Source: Chloroflexi bacterium TSY (GTDB lineage Bacteria > Chloroflexota > Anaerolineae > Caldilineales > Caldilineaceae). Taken from it: a stretch of 64,000 bases of DNA. The stretch covers positions 1-64,000 of the forward strand of contig JAHBNG010000051.1 in assembly GCA_019217005.1 (NCBI GenBank), in the 5' to 3' direction. The translations under genes were made by a program, and so were the position numbers. This document shows, in pieces, positions 1-9,911 of the stretch. Under the pieces are notes generated by a model. It saw only the letters and a list, made by a program, of their open reading frames with translations, was not told where the DNA came from and ran no database searches. Position 1 is the stretch's first letter. Every line of letters begins with the position of its first letter.

Positions 1-513
1 CTAAGATAACGTTAACCCAGATGGTAATGCTTCCCCAAACATCCAATCCTGCTCTTCTTGCTCCATTTCACTTTCAGAATCAGCTAGTAAATTTTGGTAA
101 CGTGATCCACCTTCGAATGTTGACAACCAATCAGACACGTGTGCGCGTATCTGCTCCGGTATATCACGCGCACGATCACCAGTATAGCGTGCTAATAGAA
201 CGAATGCGTGCGCAACGCTAGAAGTAGGTTCTAACTTTAAGGAAAGCACCGATTCAACCCACATTGCCGCTTCCTGGGATGGAATCAGTCGATCCAAAGG
301 ACCATAAATCGCCACACGTGAACCGAATCTACTCAGAGCCCATAGCTCTTGTGCCTTCGGCCTATGTTTCTGAAACTGCTCAATGAGTCGCCGTCCCAAC
401 TCAACTTTGAACTCCGTCGTTAACCACTCGAGGTTGGCCATCGTCATCCAGATTTCCAATTCCTCGCCAGCGCTTAAGCGAGAGGGAAACATCGGATTTG
501 ATTTTTTACTACG
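1..513 (-). pseudogene. Hsp70-like protein 2, C-terminal (DUF3731-like) fragment
   Basis: This is the last part of a degraded Hsp70-family gene whose N-terminus is at 3179 and whose middle lies at 641-1739. It ends at a TAG at 1-3. Removing the MITE-B copy at 522-640 plus one 8-bp target repeat joins it in frame to the fragment upstream, so the element, not a natural gene end, separates them. The region is helical and rich in W, R and E, consistent with the DUF3731 extension that follows the ATPase fold in this type of bacterial Hsp70 relative. The family assignment of the extension is from recall. No independent start codon or ribosome site supports separate expression. Confidence 0.7.
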
Positions 514-521
514 CTTTTGTT

Positions 522-640
522 GGGGTGGTTCATTTTAGGCGGACAATTAGGTTTACATTTTGTTTTATATCTACTTTGAGCCATGCTCAGGCCCTCATAT
601 AGATTTTTGTCTAGTAGTGTAAACCTAATTCTGAACCACC
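522..640 (+). mobile_element. MITE-B copy 1 (internally shortened)
   Basis: The element begins GGGGTGGTTC and ends GAACCACC and is flanked by the 8-bp direct repeat CTTTTGTT at 514-521 and 641-648. It is 119 bp against 155 bp for full copies, so it has lost internal sequence. It carries no gene. It interrupts the Hsp70-2 pseudogene, which reads through in frame once it is removed. Confidence 0.85.
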
Positions 641-1739
641 CTTTTGTTTCCTTTTTTCCCTGACTGTAGATAGGGCTGAACACGATAATAGATCTCCATC
701 TGTTGACCCGACTTTAATCCACCAGCAACACGCCTCCAAAAAATCCACCATTCAGAGCGACACTGCGCCTGACGCGGAAAACGCAATCCGTCAAAATAGA
801 GCTTCCACACCCGTTTCATGCGCCACTCGTCAACGGGGTCGCCAAAACCAGGACGCAAACAAAATCCCAATAAATTGAGCCAGCGCGCCTCATGTTCATG
901 CGAAAGACCGCGGCCTTCTTCTGTTGCTATCAATGTATCGGCCAAACGGCGTATCAGCGAAACAGGCCATTTCTCTTTGACCAATCCTAGCGTCTCTTCT
1001 AATGATTTGCGCAATTGCTCAGGACGAGGCCGCTGCGAAAGATCCTGCCCGGCTTCTGCTTCCTTTTGGAATGTATGCTGAATCAGGTTGATGGCGGCTT
1101 CGATCTGTGCCTCATCGATAATGACTTGTACATCCGACAGTGCCCGTTCCGTTCGACCAGAAGCAGCATTTTCTTTCGCATCAGCTTGAGCAGACGGGAT
1201 TGGGACCGATAATGACTCCGCGATTTGGCGTACATCAAACTGCAGTTGCCAACGGTGTTCACTTTGTTGTGCCTGACACCATAACTCTAATGTCCCGATC
1301 TCTGTTAAACGTACTGCGATTTGAACGGTAATTGGGTCGCAAGTCCCTTGCGCCCATAGCGAAGCACAGTCTGAATCGGCGGCAATTCACTAACTTCATC
1401 TGGCACCAAGCGCACAATATCGCCCAAGCGATCCCCCAGCCGTGTGCTAGAAGTAAAGAGTTGAAAGGAGACCGGTTGGTTTGTCCGTGCTTCAAATTGT
1501 GGTGTATCCAGCCGCACATTGAAACCTTCTTCCGTACCCCGCGGTACGATACAAACTGCGGGCCGCAACCCTTGGGTGGCAGAGGCTTCTTCTGATGCGA
1601 TCCCAATGTAATAAGCTCTTGGGCTGCCGCTCCCTACACGTACACCCATTCCCAATCGAACAAGACCATAATAAGCAGCCCTGTTGCGACCGCTAAGGCA
1701 GGCTGCGGATTGCGCATTCAATCGGCGTCCAATCATCAC
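641..1739 (-). pseudogene. Hsp70-like protein 2, middle fragment
   Basis: Pieces in two or more frames match the second half of the intact Hsp70 at 3361-5223 (for example the YYIGIASE and GTEEGFN segments correspond to YYIGVESS and GMEEGSE) and then run on into the C-terminal extension absent from that paralogue. A frameshift near 1335 separates the Hsp70 part from the TEIGTLELW segment. Between 1740 and 2006 further remnants are readable only by changing frame and crossing stops. The gene is therefore a pseudogene before the MITE-B insertion is even considered. Confidence 0.75.
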
Positions 1740-2006
1740 CTGCTATCGGTTGAAACCAGTTGGTCACAACCATCTGGATGCGTTGACGAATGGAGCGTGA
1801 AATCAACGTGCCGCCATTAAACAGAAGAAAATCTGGAAAGACCTCAGTGCGTCCTGTCTCCTTCTCTAAAATGAATGGAAGCGTTGCCAGAATGCAGCAA
1901 GATGTCGCGTAATGGCGGGATCCTGAACATACGGTAACCCTAACTCAGTTAATCTGCCGGGGCTTTGTGAGGCTCTTCATCCAGCGAAATCAAGGGGAAA
2001 AACCGT

Positions 2007-3179
2007 CTAACAGCAATTGGTCTGCTTTCTCTTTGACAGGATGCTTTTAAGTGTATCGGCAATCAAACGGCCGGAGGTTCCAACAACAGAAATCGCAACG
2101 GTATCCTGTTTTTGGCTTGTATCGAGCAGGATCTCTTTTGCCCGCCGGCATTGATAGACCAATTGATGCCAGCGTTGGGGATCAAGTTTACCCGGCCGCC
2201 CCATGAGTTGGGTTTCGATATAGCGCCCCAATGCCAGATCCATATTGTCACCACCGAGCAGTAGGTGCTCTCCAACAGCAAGCCGATCAAAGCGTAGCCC
2301 TGTCGCGCTTTCGCGAATACCAACAATTGAAAAATCAGTGGTTCCGCCACCAACATCGCAGACCAAGATGATCTGTCCATTCTGCATCTGCTGTTGCCAA
2401 TGCGCCTCATTGTCAGCAAGCCAAGCGTAAAATGCTGCCAATGGCTCTTCAAGCAGGATCACACGCGGGATTCCTGCCTCGTGCGCAGCAGCAAGGGTCA
2501 GCTCTCGTGCGGTTTCGTCAAACGATGCAGGAACCGTCAACACAATCAACTGATCCTCAAAATAATCGCTACTCTCTACTAAGCTTTCTCTATCTTTTGC
2601 CCTCTCCTCAATTTCACCCTTAGCCTCAACGCCACCCTCAACAATCTCCGCATTCCAAGCTTCACGAATATGTTGAAGATAACGCATACTCGCTTCAACT
2701 GGTGATACTCGATTCACGTTTTCCGTTTCGTCTTCGCTTATCGTCCGAGGCAAGATCGCCGCGGTCCGGTCAACACGAGTATGACTCAGCCACGATTTGG
2801 CAGAAGCCACAAGGCGCGTGGGCACTTGCGATCCCTGCTCACGTGCAAATTCACCCACAATAAAATCCCGCTCAGAATCCCAAGGCAGCGCCATGCTGCC
2901 TGCAGGCAAATCATACTCCCCTGGCAAGTAGAGAAAAGAAGGCAAAACAGAGCGCTCTCCTATCTCACCTTGCGCAATAAACTGAGGGACGCTAAAGAAT
3001 TGAATGGAACGTCGAGCCGATTTGACTTCTGATTGAGCAGATGTCCCTTCAGTATCTGCACATTGCGTTTCAGCATTGGGCCTCAAGTCAACATAGGCAA
3101 CAGCTGAATTCGTCGTTCCAAGATCAATCCCAATAATATAATGATAATCGTGCTGAGTCAGGTCAAAAAGCGATTCCAC
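2007..3179 (-). pseudogene. Hsp70-like protein 2, N-terminal fragment
   Basis: The 390-residue reading frame opens with the Hsp70 phosphate-1 loop IIGIDLGTTNSAVAYVD and contains the phosphate-2 loop CDVGGGTTDFSIVG, both diagnostic of the actin/Hsp70 ATPase fold. It ends prematurely after a frameshift near 2010, before the adenosine-binding motif. It lies downstream of the intact Hsp70 in the same direction, 181 bp after its stop. In other bacteria such DUF2760, Hsp70 and Hsp70-DUF3731 genes form one operon, so this would be the third gene of that set. The substrate of these Hsp70 relatives is not known to me. Confidence 0.8.
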
Positions 3180-3240
3180 TCTCTATCTTCTACCTCTTCA
3201 TAAGCATGATGATAAAGTGAAACACAGAAAGAAATTAGAG

Positions 3241-3306
3241 ATAGGATACGGATTTTCACGGATGAGCACGGATAAAAATCCTGAAAATCCAGTCAATCCG
3301 TGTCCA
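3241..3306. repeat. Imperfect inverted repeat with ATCCGTG/CACGGAT words
   Basis: The 3183-3360 gap between the two hsp70 genes holds an imperfect hairpin built from repeated CACGGAT and ATCCGTG words (ACGGATTTTCACGGATG against AATCCGTGTCC). The same words form a longer hairpin at 48033-48104, so this is a dispersed intergenic repeat. No gene is seen in the gap. Confidence 0.6.
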
Positions 3307-3360
3307 ATGACTTTCTTGGTTTTACTTAAGGCGATTCCAAAAAATTTAACTCCGAATCCT

Positions 3361-5223
3361 TCACGACTCTTCCTGCTCATGACGAATATTGAACTCTAAC
3401 TTCCACTGTCGCTCGTCGTCACGCGCAATACACCAAATTTCTAACGTTCCGATTTCAGTCACTCTACTCTGCAATAGAACTGGAATCACAGTGCCGCCCA
3501 CATCTTCTTCGGTTGACGGCAAAAATGTTTCAAGCGTGGCAACCTCCTGGATTTCTCCACTCCAATCCTCTAGCATTTGACCTGCCTCATCCGTCTTGCG
3601 TGTCGTCGAGGCCAGAAGTTGGAAGGCCGCTAGTTCACCGACGATAAGACCGAAGTCACGATTGAGAATGTCAAGCTCACTTCCTTCCTCCATGCCAAAG
3701 GGAGCCACACAAAGAGCGTTAACAGGTGTTGGAATGCCCGGAACAGCAGGCATGGAACTCTCGACACCAATATAGTATGTCTGTGCCGTGCCCGCGCGGA
3801 TGCGGATGCCGCGCCCGCGCCGAGCAAGACCGTAGTATGTAGCCCCCATTGCCACAGCAGTATCCAGGTCAGCAGACTCTAATTCGCGTAGCTCATGACC
3901 ACTCCATTTTTGCAGAGCCAGGATGACTTGGCCACGCATCGATGCAGCCTTCATCACACCACCATTGAAAAGAACAGCCGCTGGGTAGCGAGTTGAAACA
4001 TGGGTGGGAGCATCTTCTTCAGCTTGTTCTTGCGAGAGGGGCTGTTCATCTTGCTGGCCCATTTGTTTGCCCAAGAACTCGGCCAGATGACGCGTCACTG
4101 CTGGATCTTGCTCATATGGTAAACCCATCTCGCGTACACCCACCTGTGTTTTCTTTTCGGGAAAATCTGTCGCTTCACCAATCGGAAAGAAGCCCTGAAG
4201 AAGAATCGTCTCGATTTCATCGCGCGCCAGTTCAGTCCGAATCGTACCGCCAATCAAAGATGATCCACGCCCAAGAACCACAATCGGTTCGGCATCCAAA
4301 TCTGGGTCGCTCAGCAGACGTTCTTTGGCCTTGCGGCAGCTGTGCCAAAGCCCACGAAATTGCCAATTGTCCAGCTGGGTCCCTTCTTGCGCCAATTTAG
4401 CACGCACAGCATAAGCAAGCGTGAGATCCATATTGTCTCCGCCGAGCAAAATATGGTCGCCAACCGCGACGCGGCGTAATTCCAAATTACCCTCTTGCTC
4501 GGTCACCTCGATGAGGCTGAGATCTGTCGTACCGCCACCGACATCGCAGACAAGAATCGATTGACCGACCTCAATCTGGTCTCGCCAGCCACCATCTTGA
4601 CTCTCCAGCCAGGAATAAAACGCAGCCTGTGGCTCCTCGAGCAAAGTAAAGTTGGACAAACCAGCGTTCTGAGCGGCTTGTACCGTCAACTCGCGCGCCA
4701 CCGCATCAAACGACGCAGGGACAGTCAGATAGATTTCTTGCTGTTCTAGGCTTGCCTCCGGATCGTCGCTTGCCATCTTCTCATTCCACGTGTAGCGGAT
4801 GTGTTCCAAAAGCCGCGCCGCCGCGTCTACCGGTGATATCTGGCGAGCGTCTTCCGGGGCATCCCAAGGTAAGATTGCTTTGGTCCGGTCAACACCTCGA
4901 TGGCAAAGCCAGGACTTGGCTGATGAAACCAATCTTGTCGGCAATTCACTCCCTCGTTCACGCGCAAACTCACCGACAGCGTAATCAATTTCAGCATTCC
5001 AATGTAAAGCCAATCCCTCTTCGGGAACGTCATGTGGTCCAGGCAAAAGCAAAAAAGATGGCAGCAGTGGTCGAGGCTGTAATTCCCCCGGGGCAACAAT
5101 TTGAGGGATCTCAAACAGTTCGATCGCAGGCTCATCGTTTTCATCCAGGTCCGCCAGTGTGTAAGCCAAAACGCAGTGGGTTGTGCCAAGATCAATACCA
5201 ATAATGTAGCGAGGGTTATTCAT
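3361..5223 (-). CDS. Hsp70-family ATPase, intact
   Basis: A 620-residue Hsp70 relative. Visible motifs are phosphate-1 (IIGIDLGTTHCVLAY, near residue 6), phosphate-2 (CDVGGGTTDLSLIE) and the adenosine loop (LFNGGVMKA). After the ATPase part the protein ends in a short beta-rich segment instead of a standard DnaK peptide-binding domain and lid, so it should not be called dnaK. I place the start at ATG 5223; the reading frame continues upstream to 5304 but that part overlaps the preceding gene, whose stop is one base away (TGA at 5227-5225). This tight spacing indicates translational coupling with the DUF2760 gene. Cytosolic; partner and client unknown. Confidence 0.9.
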   Translation of the reverse strand: MNNPRYIIGIDLGTTHCVLAYTLADLDENDEPAIELFEIPQIVAPGELQPRPLLPSFLLLPGPHDVPEEGLALHWNAEIDYAVGEFARERGSELPTRLVSSAKSWLCHRGVDRTKAILPWDAPEDARQISPVDAAARLLEHIRYTWNEKMASDDPEASLEQQEIYLTVPASFDAVARELTVQAAQNAGLSNFTLLEEPQAAFYSWLESQDGGWRDQIEVGQSILVCDVGGGTTDLSLIEVTEQEGNLELRRVAVGDHILLGGDNMDLTLAYAVRAKLAQEGTQLDNWQFRGLWHSCRKAKERLLSDPDLDAEPIVVLGRGSSLIGGTIRTELARDEIETILLQGFFPIGEATDFPEKKTQVGVREMGLPYEQDPAVTRHLAEFLGKQMGQQDEQPLSQEQAEEDAPTHVSTRYPAAVLFNGGVMKAASMRGQVILALQKWSGHELRELESADLDTAVAMGATYYGLARRGRGIRIRAGTAQTYYIGVESSMPAVPGIPTPVNALCVAPFGMEEGSELDILNRDFGLIVGELAAFQLLASTTRKTDEAGQMLEDWSGEIQEVATLETFLPSTEEDVGGTVIPVLLQSRVTEIGTLEIWCIARDDERQWKLEFNIRHEQEES

Positions 5224-5224
5224 A

Positions 5225-5947
5225 TCAACCACCAATCTCCACTTCTGCTGGAGCCAACACTTTATCCTTACCTTTGTCAGCAACTTGTTTTGGCAGATTG
5301 ACATCAGTGACGCGCCAACCCCGGTGCTGCAATGCGCCCGTGAAAGGGGGGGCTCCAGTTACGTTTCCCGTCAACCGCACTGTGTTGGCGTCAAAACCAG
5401 ATTCGACCGTCACGCGGCTCCCTTCGGTCTCGGAATAAATTGGCTCAATGGTGAGTGATTCCGCCAATGCCTCTTTGCATCCCTCGTGAATGGTCCGTAC
5501 GGCTGCACCGATCTGAGCGTCTTCATATGCAGTAAGATCCTCTTGCAGAAAACCGATCAAGCGGCCCTTGCGCTGCAAGATCGACAATATTTGGATGGCT
5601 GATGCTTCTGGCGGAGCGACTGGCGGCGGTTTTGGCGGCTCAACAGGTTTTTGCGCTTTGGCTACCTCAGCGGCTGCTTGAGCCGCCTTTTCTATCTCAG
5701 CTTTTGCTTCAATGGTGGCGGCAGCATGTGCTTCCGTTGCTGCTTCCCCAATCAAGCGGCGACCAACAAACAGATTCAGCAACCATAGCCCCAGCGTGAT
5801 GACCCCACCAGCGCTCAAAATCGTTACCATTTGGGTCGAGTCTTGGAAAATCGTTGGGGCCAGAAAATAGATAACCCCAAGTAAAACCGTGTTGAAAATG
5901 AGGCTGATGATCAAACTTTGAATTGCAAATGAACGTTGTTCTTGCAT
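5225..5947 (-). CDS. DUF2760 membrane protein
   Basis: 240 residues. Two hydrophobic segments near residues 10-30 and 42-61 form a hairpin in the membrane, followed by an Ala/Glu/Lys-rich helical stretch, a proline-rich linker (PVEPPKPPPVAPPE) and a globular C-terminal domain. This matches DUF2760, a family repeatedly found directly upstream of unusual Hsp70 genes. It is the first gene of the operon and would place the Hsp70 partner at the membrane (inference). ATG at 5945-5947. Upstream lies a tandem duplication at 5969-6200 that probably contains the promoter. Confidence 0.8.
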   Translation of the reverse strand: MQEQRSFAIQSLIISLIFNTVLLGVIYFLAPTIFQDSTQMVTILSAGGVITLGLWLLNLFVGRRLIGEAATEAHAAATIEAKAEIEKAAQAAAEVAKAQKPVEPPKPPPVAPPEASAIQILSILQRKGRLIGFLQEDLTAYEDAQIGAAVRTIHEGCKEALAESLTIEPIYSETEGSRVTVESGFDANTVRLTGNVTGAPPFTGALQHRGWRVTDVNLPKQVADKGKDKVLAPAEVEIGG

Positions 5948-5968
5948 TGATTGTCTCTTTCTTTTTTA

Positions 5969-6200
5969 GGTCGTGGCTGCGGGTTAAGTGACGCGATTTG
6001 TATAGACTCTGGTCGTAGCCTGAAAATCTTGCATTCGTTGATTATCTATCACTTACCGGACAGCCACTATCATCTTTTGCTCATCTATTGGGTCGTGGCT
6101 GCTGTTTAAGCGACACGATTTGTATAGACTCTGGCCGCAGCCTGAGAATCTTGCATTCGTTGACTATCTATGACTTACCGGACAGCCACTATCATCTTTT
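5969..6200. repeat. Tandem duplication, two units of about 120 bp
   Basis: Unit 1 (5969-6090) and unit 2 (6091-6200) both begin GGTCGTGGCTGC and share long identical stretches such as GATTTGTATAGACTCTGG and CTTACCGGACAGCCACTATC, differing at roughly one base in ten. They sit immediately upstream of the DUF2760-Hsp70 operon and so duplicate its leader or promoter region. The stretch 5948-6340 holds no convincing gene. Confidence 0.8.
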
Positions 6201-6402
6201 GATAGATGAGTTCTATTATTGAGAATAAATCAACAGGAATTGACCTATGCTCCGTCGGCATCTTCTTTGCATCAAATTGTAGCATAGAGATGCAGGAAAG
6301 GAACATATATCTCACTACATTTCGTTTATGATTAGGACCCGTGAAAGTGGGGTGGTTCATTTTAGGCGGACAATTAGGTTTACATTTTTGCAAAGAGAAA
6401 AG

Positions 6403-6557
6403 GGGGTGGTTCATTTTAGGCGGACAATTAGGTTTACATTTTTGCAAAGAGAAAAGATGTTTATATTTTCTAATTTGAGCCATGCTCAGGCAGAAAATGA
6501 CCTCATATAGATTTTTGTCTATGTATCAAAAGTGTAAACCTAATTCTGAACCACCCC
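6403..6557 (+). mobile_element. MITE-B copy 3, inserted inside copy 2
   Basis: A complete 155-bp element with GGGGTGGTTC/GAACCACCCC ends and the 8-bp direct repeat GAGAAAAG at 6395-6402 and 6558-6565. The repeat is itself a piece of MITE-B sequence, showing that one copy jumped into another. The internal sequence (GAGCCATGCTCAGGC and CTCATATAGATTTTTGTC) matches the outer copy almost base for base. Confidence 0.93.
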
Positions 6558-6698
6558 GAGAAAAGATGTTTATATTTTCTACTTTGAGCCATGCTCAGGC
6601 AGAAAATGACCTCATATAGATTTTTATCTATGTATCAAAAGTGTAAACTTTACTTTCTGGTAAAGGCTTGAGTGACAAAGGGCAAACCGAAAGGGAGT

Positions 6699-8209
6699 TT
6701 AAGCAGCGGCATTGAGGCGGCGATGAGCGAGAACGCCTTTAGGGAAATGGTGTGAAACCGAGGCCTTTTTCCGAAAGTCAGGGTCGAGTTGGTCAGGAGT
6801 TGGAAAAAGAGCACTCGAGAGAACACGGCGCAGCCTGCCGGGAGTGGATTGAGGCTCTCGATCCCAGTAGCCAGTCGGTATGGGAGGAAGAGAAGCGGCT
6901 AAATGGGAAAGAAGATTGCCAGCAAGCAGCCCCAGTTCAGGTAAGCGGAAACAAGCCTCATCGGCATGAACAAATTGACGATGTAAGCCAATCATCTGCT
7001 TGGAAGCCAAGGGGGGATGTTCAACAGGCCAGCGTTCCAGGTAGACAAGATAAATGGTTTCAGGCTGCAAAGTCATAACGGTCGCCAAAACCAAAGGTGT
7101 GTTGTAGGCCGGATCCTGAATGACGTAAATCGAGTAGGTACGGTTGGCTGTATCCACCTTGGTTGTTCTGGGGACGAGATTGTGCCATGCTTGATAGCAA
7201 ATCAGGCGACCACTATAGAGAAAGCGACCAGACGAGTCCGGAGTTGTAGCCTCGAGTCGCTTTCCCTTATAGCTGCGAGAGAGCGGACGCACAATATCAC
7301 CATATTCAGGTGGTCTGCCTTTTTCTTTGCGTTTGGGGAACTCATTGCGGCGCACTGTGCAGTTAATGGCTTCCCGCAGGACAAATCGGTCTATGCCGCT
7401 TTCTAGCATTTCTCTGATTGTAAACCCGGCATCGACCACCGCCACTTCGTCTGACTCCAGTGATTTCTTCGTCTCTGTCAGCAGCTTTTTCCGAAACTCA
7501 CTTTCCTTTGTTCCAACCGTGCATCTCATGATTGCCTTGAGCAGTGGCACTCGCTTCCCGCCTATCTCCCCCGAGCTTATCATCACTCCAAAGATGAGCG
7601 CGGGCAATGCCCGACGAGCCGTTGAGTTATAGAGTCGGTTCACTTTCCCTTGCAGCTTCGGTCGCCAGAACCCTGTGATATCTATGCTTTTCACTCGGTA
7701 TCCTTCTAACTTTTTTGCCTCCCATTCCCCTTTCCACTTCTTCTTGCCACGACCCCAGCAGACTCAGTAGATCCAAATTTGGCGTTTTTGGCTATTTTCA
7801 GTCGAGATTGCAGGGATTTTGGAGTCATTTATTCAGATTTCGGTTACAGAAAACAACCTATTTCATATCTGAAAATCGCCCAAATCTAACGCAAAAACTA
7901 GATATCGACCGGCAAATTTGTATTTATGTCAACTGTTTAGCCAGAATTCTCTCTCAAAACCTGAAATTTGGATCTACTGAGACTTGTGATATCCCATGAT
8001 CCATATCGAAAGCTCCACCAGCTTCGCCGGAGCTCCTCATCTTCAAACCCGCTTTCTTTCAATGCGCTATGGATTGCTCCTCGACTTTTCAGAAACGACC
8101 CATTCAGCATTGCCTACATCAGACGCATTACATTTACGTTTGTTCCCATCGGCGTTACTTGCAATACATTCATCAGTACTGCTATAGTTATTTCTGGCGC
8201 GGTTAGCAT
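6699..8209 (-). pseudogene. Transposase of the unplaced IS, interrupted by MITE-A
   Basis: Start ATG at 8209 behind AGGAGGAAGGA. The N-terminal part runs to the MITE-A at 7981; the remainder reads from about 7700 to the stop at 6699 (the open frame 7694-6699 is 331 residues). It contains a VVDAGF segment, which could hold a DDE aspartate, and a later LERWPVEHPP segment typical of the third acidic motif in IS4-like enzymes. The MITE-A insertion and a frame change near 7725 make the gene non-functional as it stands. Homologous to the copy at 54542-55829. Confidence 0.8.
7763..7981 (+). mobile_element. MITE-A copy 1 (forward), inside the IS transposase
   Basis: 219 bp with perfect terminal repeats CTCAGTAGATCCAAATTT / AAATTTGGATCTACTGAG. 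The empty site is visible in the second IS copy near 54,770 (complement reads CCCCAGCAGACTTGTG), which shows that only the element plus at most a few bases (A, or AGACT depending on where ends are placed) was added. It encodes no transposase. Confidence 0.95.
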
Positions 8210-8515
8210 TCCTTCCTCCTTTTTGGGTTCTCTACCTTTAGGATGAACTGCTAACCGCTTTTTGTCACATTTCTCACCTCATCTCTTTTCTTTTACCAGA
8301 AAGTAAAGTAAACCTAATTCTGAACCACCCCGTGAAAGTATCTTCTTAATAATGTGAGGCAAGATCTTCCCGAAAAAGGGCACGAATTGTTGGGCATTCG
8401 AGACGATGGCTGCCCTCTTCGGGGAAGGTCAGTTTTGCCCCGCCAGATGTTATTAAGGAGAACGGATTGTGACTCATTTCGCAGTACAGAGACAACGAGA
8501 AAGCAGAACCAATAT

Positions 8516-9454
8516 ATGCATAACACTTTGATTCCTCCCGAATTCATGCCGGATCGGTTTCTATCCTCTATAGGTGAGCAAGGCGATGCTCTTGCCCGCA
8601 TCGGTTTGATCTCCGATACCCATATGCCCGAACGTTGGCCCCAACTACCGCAGGCGGTCTTCGATGTCCTCAATGGAGTTGATCTGATTCTTCACGCTGG
8701 CGATGTTGGCGAATTGTGGGTGCTCGACCAACTGAGTCAAATTGCACCCGTCGTTGCTGTACATGGCAATGATGAAACAGAGGAAGCCCAGGAAGAACTC
8801 CCTCTTCAACAGGTTCTCTCAATCGCTGGTCAACGAATCCTCCTTTGGCATAACCATTTCCCAGATCGAGTTGACGAATTCTGGTCACGTACCGACCCGC
8901 TTGAACCCAAGATGCAGCGGCTGGCAAACCGAAGCAAGCGCGCAGGCGCCAAGATCGTTGTCTTTGGGCACTGGCACATCCCGTTGGTCTATGAGCAAGA
9001 GGGGATAACAATGGTCAACCCTGGAGCAATCGCTTCGGGGAACGAGGTAATGCGCCAAACCCGGCAAACTGTGGCTCTACTCTTCCTAACCCAAAACGCA
9101 ACATGTGAGATCGTGCATGTGGATTTGGCCCAGCCAGAGCGACCATTCGCGCCGCAGATTGATTTGGCAGCTGGCTTTCAACGGGCAGCCGAACAGTTCA
9201 GTGAGATGCTCATTTCACCTGAGCTAGAAGCATATCTCCCAATGTTACGCAAACTCTTTTATGAAGAATTGCCGCGGAGCGTACGCGGCCCCATACGAGC
9301 GGCCATTATGCGTGCAGCCGAACCCTGTTGGGCAGGCGAAAAAGATCTGCTCACGCCAGACGATTGGTGGCGGGAGATCGAGCAGGCAATTGGTATTCCA
9401 CCCGAGGTGAAAGAGCGATTGAAGCGGGAATTTGCTCGTGTTGGGTTAACTTAG
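8516..9454 (+). CDS. Metallophosphoesterase (YfcE/calcineurin-like)
   Basis: About 312 residues from ATG 8516; the frame is open from 8354 but the first 54 codons have no family resemblance. Motifs of the calcineurin-like fold appear in order: LISDTHMP (DxH), LHAGDVGE (GDxx), VVAVHGNDE (GNxD/E), HNHFP, and FGHWHIPL (GHxH). These bind two metal ions that hydrolyse phosphoesters. The C-terminal 120 residues form an extra helical region not present in short YfcE-type proteins; its role is unknown. The gene stands alone, with the nested insertion cluster ending 177 bp upstream, so its original promoter may have been displaced. Confidence 0.85.
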   Translation: MHNTLIPPEFMPDRFLSSIGEQGDALARIGLISDTHMPERWPQLPQAVFDVLNGVDLILHAGDVGELWVLDQLSQIAPVVAVHGNDETEEAQEELPLQQVLSIAGQRILLWHNHFPDRVDEFWSRTDPLEPKMQRLANRSKRAGAKIVVFGHWHIPLVYEQEGITMVNPGAIASGNEVMRQTRQTVALLFLTQNATCEIVHVDLAQPERPFAPQIDLAAGFQRAAEQFSEMLISPELEAYLPMLRKLFYEELPRSVRGPIRAAIMRAAEPCWAGEKDLLTPDDWWREIEQAIGIPPEVKERLKREFARVGLT

Positions 9455-9510
9455 CGTCTATCCGAAAAGTAAAGAATCAGAATATTTTATCGATTGGGCT
9501 ATCTTTACGC

Positions 9511-9735
9511 TCATTGGTTTAACATCGGTAAAAAGACACGCTCTTGGGGGGTAGGCGTGGCTCTTGTCCGTCGTTGCCTCAGGCCGGTGGCAGAAGTTTG
9601 CTGATTCGAAATGTATGGCAAGAAGATTCCGTTTTCAGAACCCGCAGGTGGTGGTGTGATGGATGGATCGGGTACATCTGCCGTGTCAACGATTTCGGGA
9701 CTCACCAACAAATACATACCGGATAAATTTATCAC
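9511..9735 (-). pseudogene. C-terminal remnant of a secreted protein with FLPML ending
   Basis: A 74-codon frame rich in Pro, Thr and Ser, with two similar endings, IFLPYISN and a terminal RVFLPMLNQ after a TPTP linker. In my experience Pro/Thr linkers followed by a (V/I)xLPLv-like terminal motif are common at the C-termini of secreted Chloroflexota proteins. There is no signal peptide or folded domain, so it is best read as a leftover tail. The gap 9455-9911 otherwise holds a 20-bp direct repeat (CCTCTGTTGATCTGCTGAA, twice at about 9789-9829). Confidence 0.4.
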
Positions 9736-9911
9736 CGCTTACCTCAGAATATTTATTCAATTATTCTATTATAGATTTTCCTGAATATCCTCTGTTGATC
9801 TGCTGAACATCCTCTGTTGATCTGCTGAAGATCACTTTATTTTCTAAAAGAAGTGTACTAAAATTCACATAGAGCTTCCATAAACGATGCAAGTCCCCCG
9901 AGGTGATCGAT

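Larger units (their letters stand above)
6648..8308 (-). mobile_element. Insertion sequence copy 1, unplaced family, inside MITE-B
   Basis: Ends CTTTACTTTCTGGTAAA and TTTACCAGAAAGTAAAG form an inverted repeat; TAAA is duplicated at 6644-6647 and 8309-8312. A second copy is at 54443-55938. Compared with it, this copy lacks about 65 bp just before its left end and carries a MITE-A at 7763-7981. The family could not be identified with confidence; the encoded protein looks like a DDE transposase of the broad IS4-like type. Confidence 0.9.
6349..8331 (+). mobile_element. MITE-B copy 2, outer element of a nested insertion
   Basis: GGGGTGGTTC at 6349 and GAACCACCCC ending at 8331 are the two ends of one MITE-B, flanked by GTGAAAGT at 6341-6348 and 8332-8339. 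Subtracting the inner MITE-B with its 8-bp repeat (163 bp) and the IS with its 4-bp repeat (1665 bp) leaves exactly 155 bp, the length of the inner copy. The element therefore was hit twice after it inserted. Confidence 0.9.

Noticed and set aside
4752..5204. 150-codon frame on the plus strand opposite hsp70
   Set aside because: Antisense shadow of the Hsp70 ATPase domain.
3361..5223. Calling the intact Hsp70 DnaK
   Set aside because: No standard peptide-binding and lid domains, no EEVD-like tail, no grpE or dnaJ nearby.
5224..5304. Longer N-terminus for the intact Hsp70
   Set aside because: These codons overlap the DUF2760 coding end; the Hsp70 fold begins right after the ATG at 5223.
6175..6510. 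Frames of 60-100 codons on both strands
   Set aside because: They run over tandem MITE-B ends (CKPNCPPKMNHP repeats) and have no protein-like composition.
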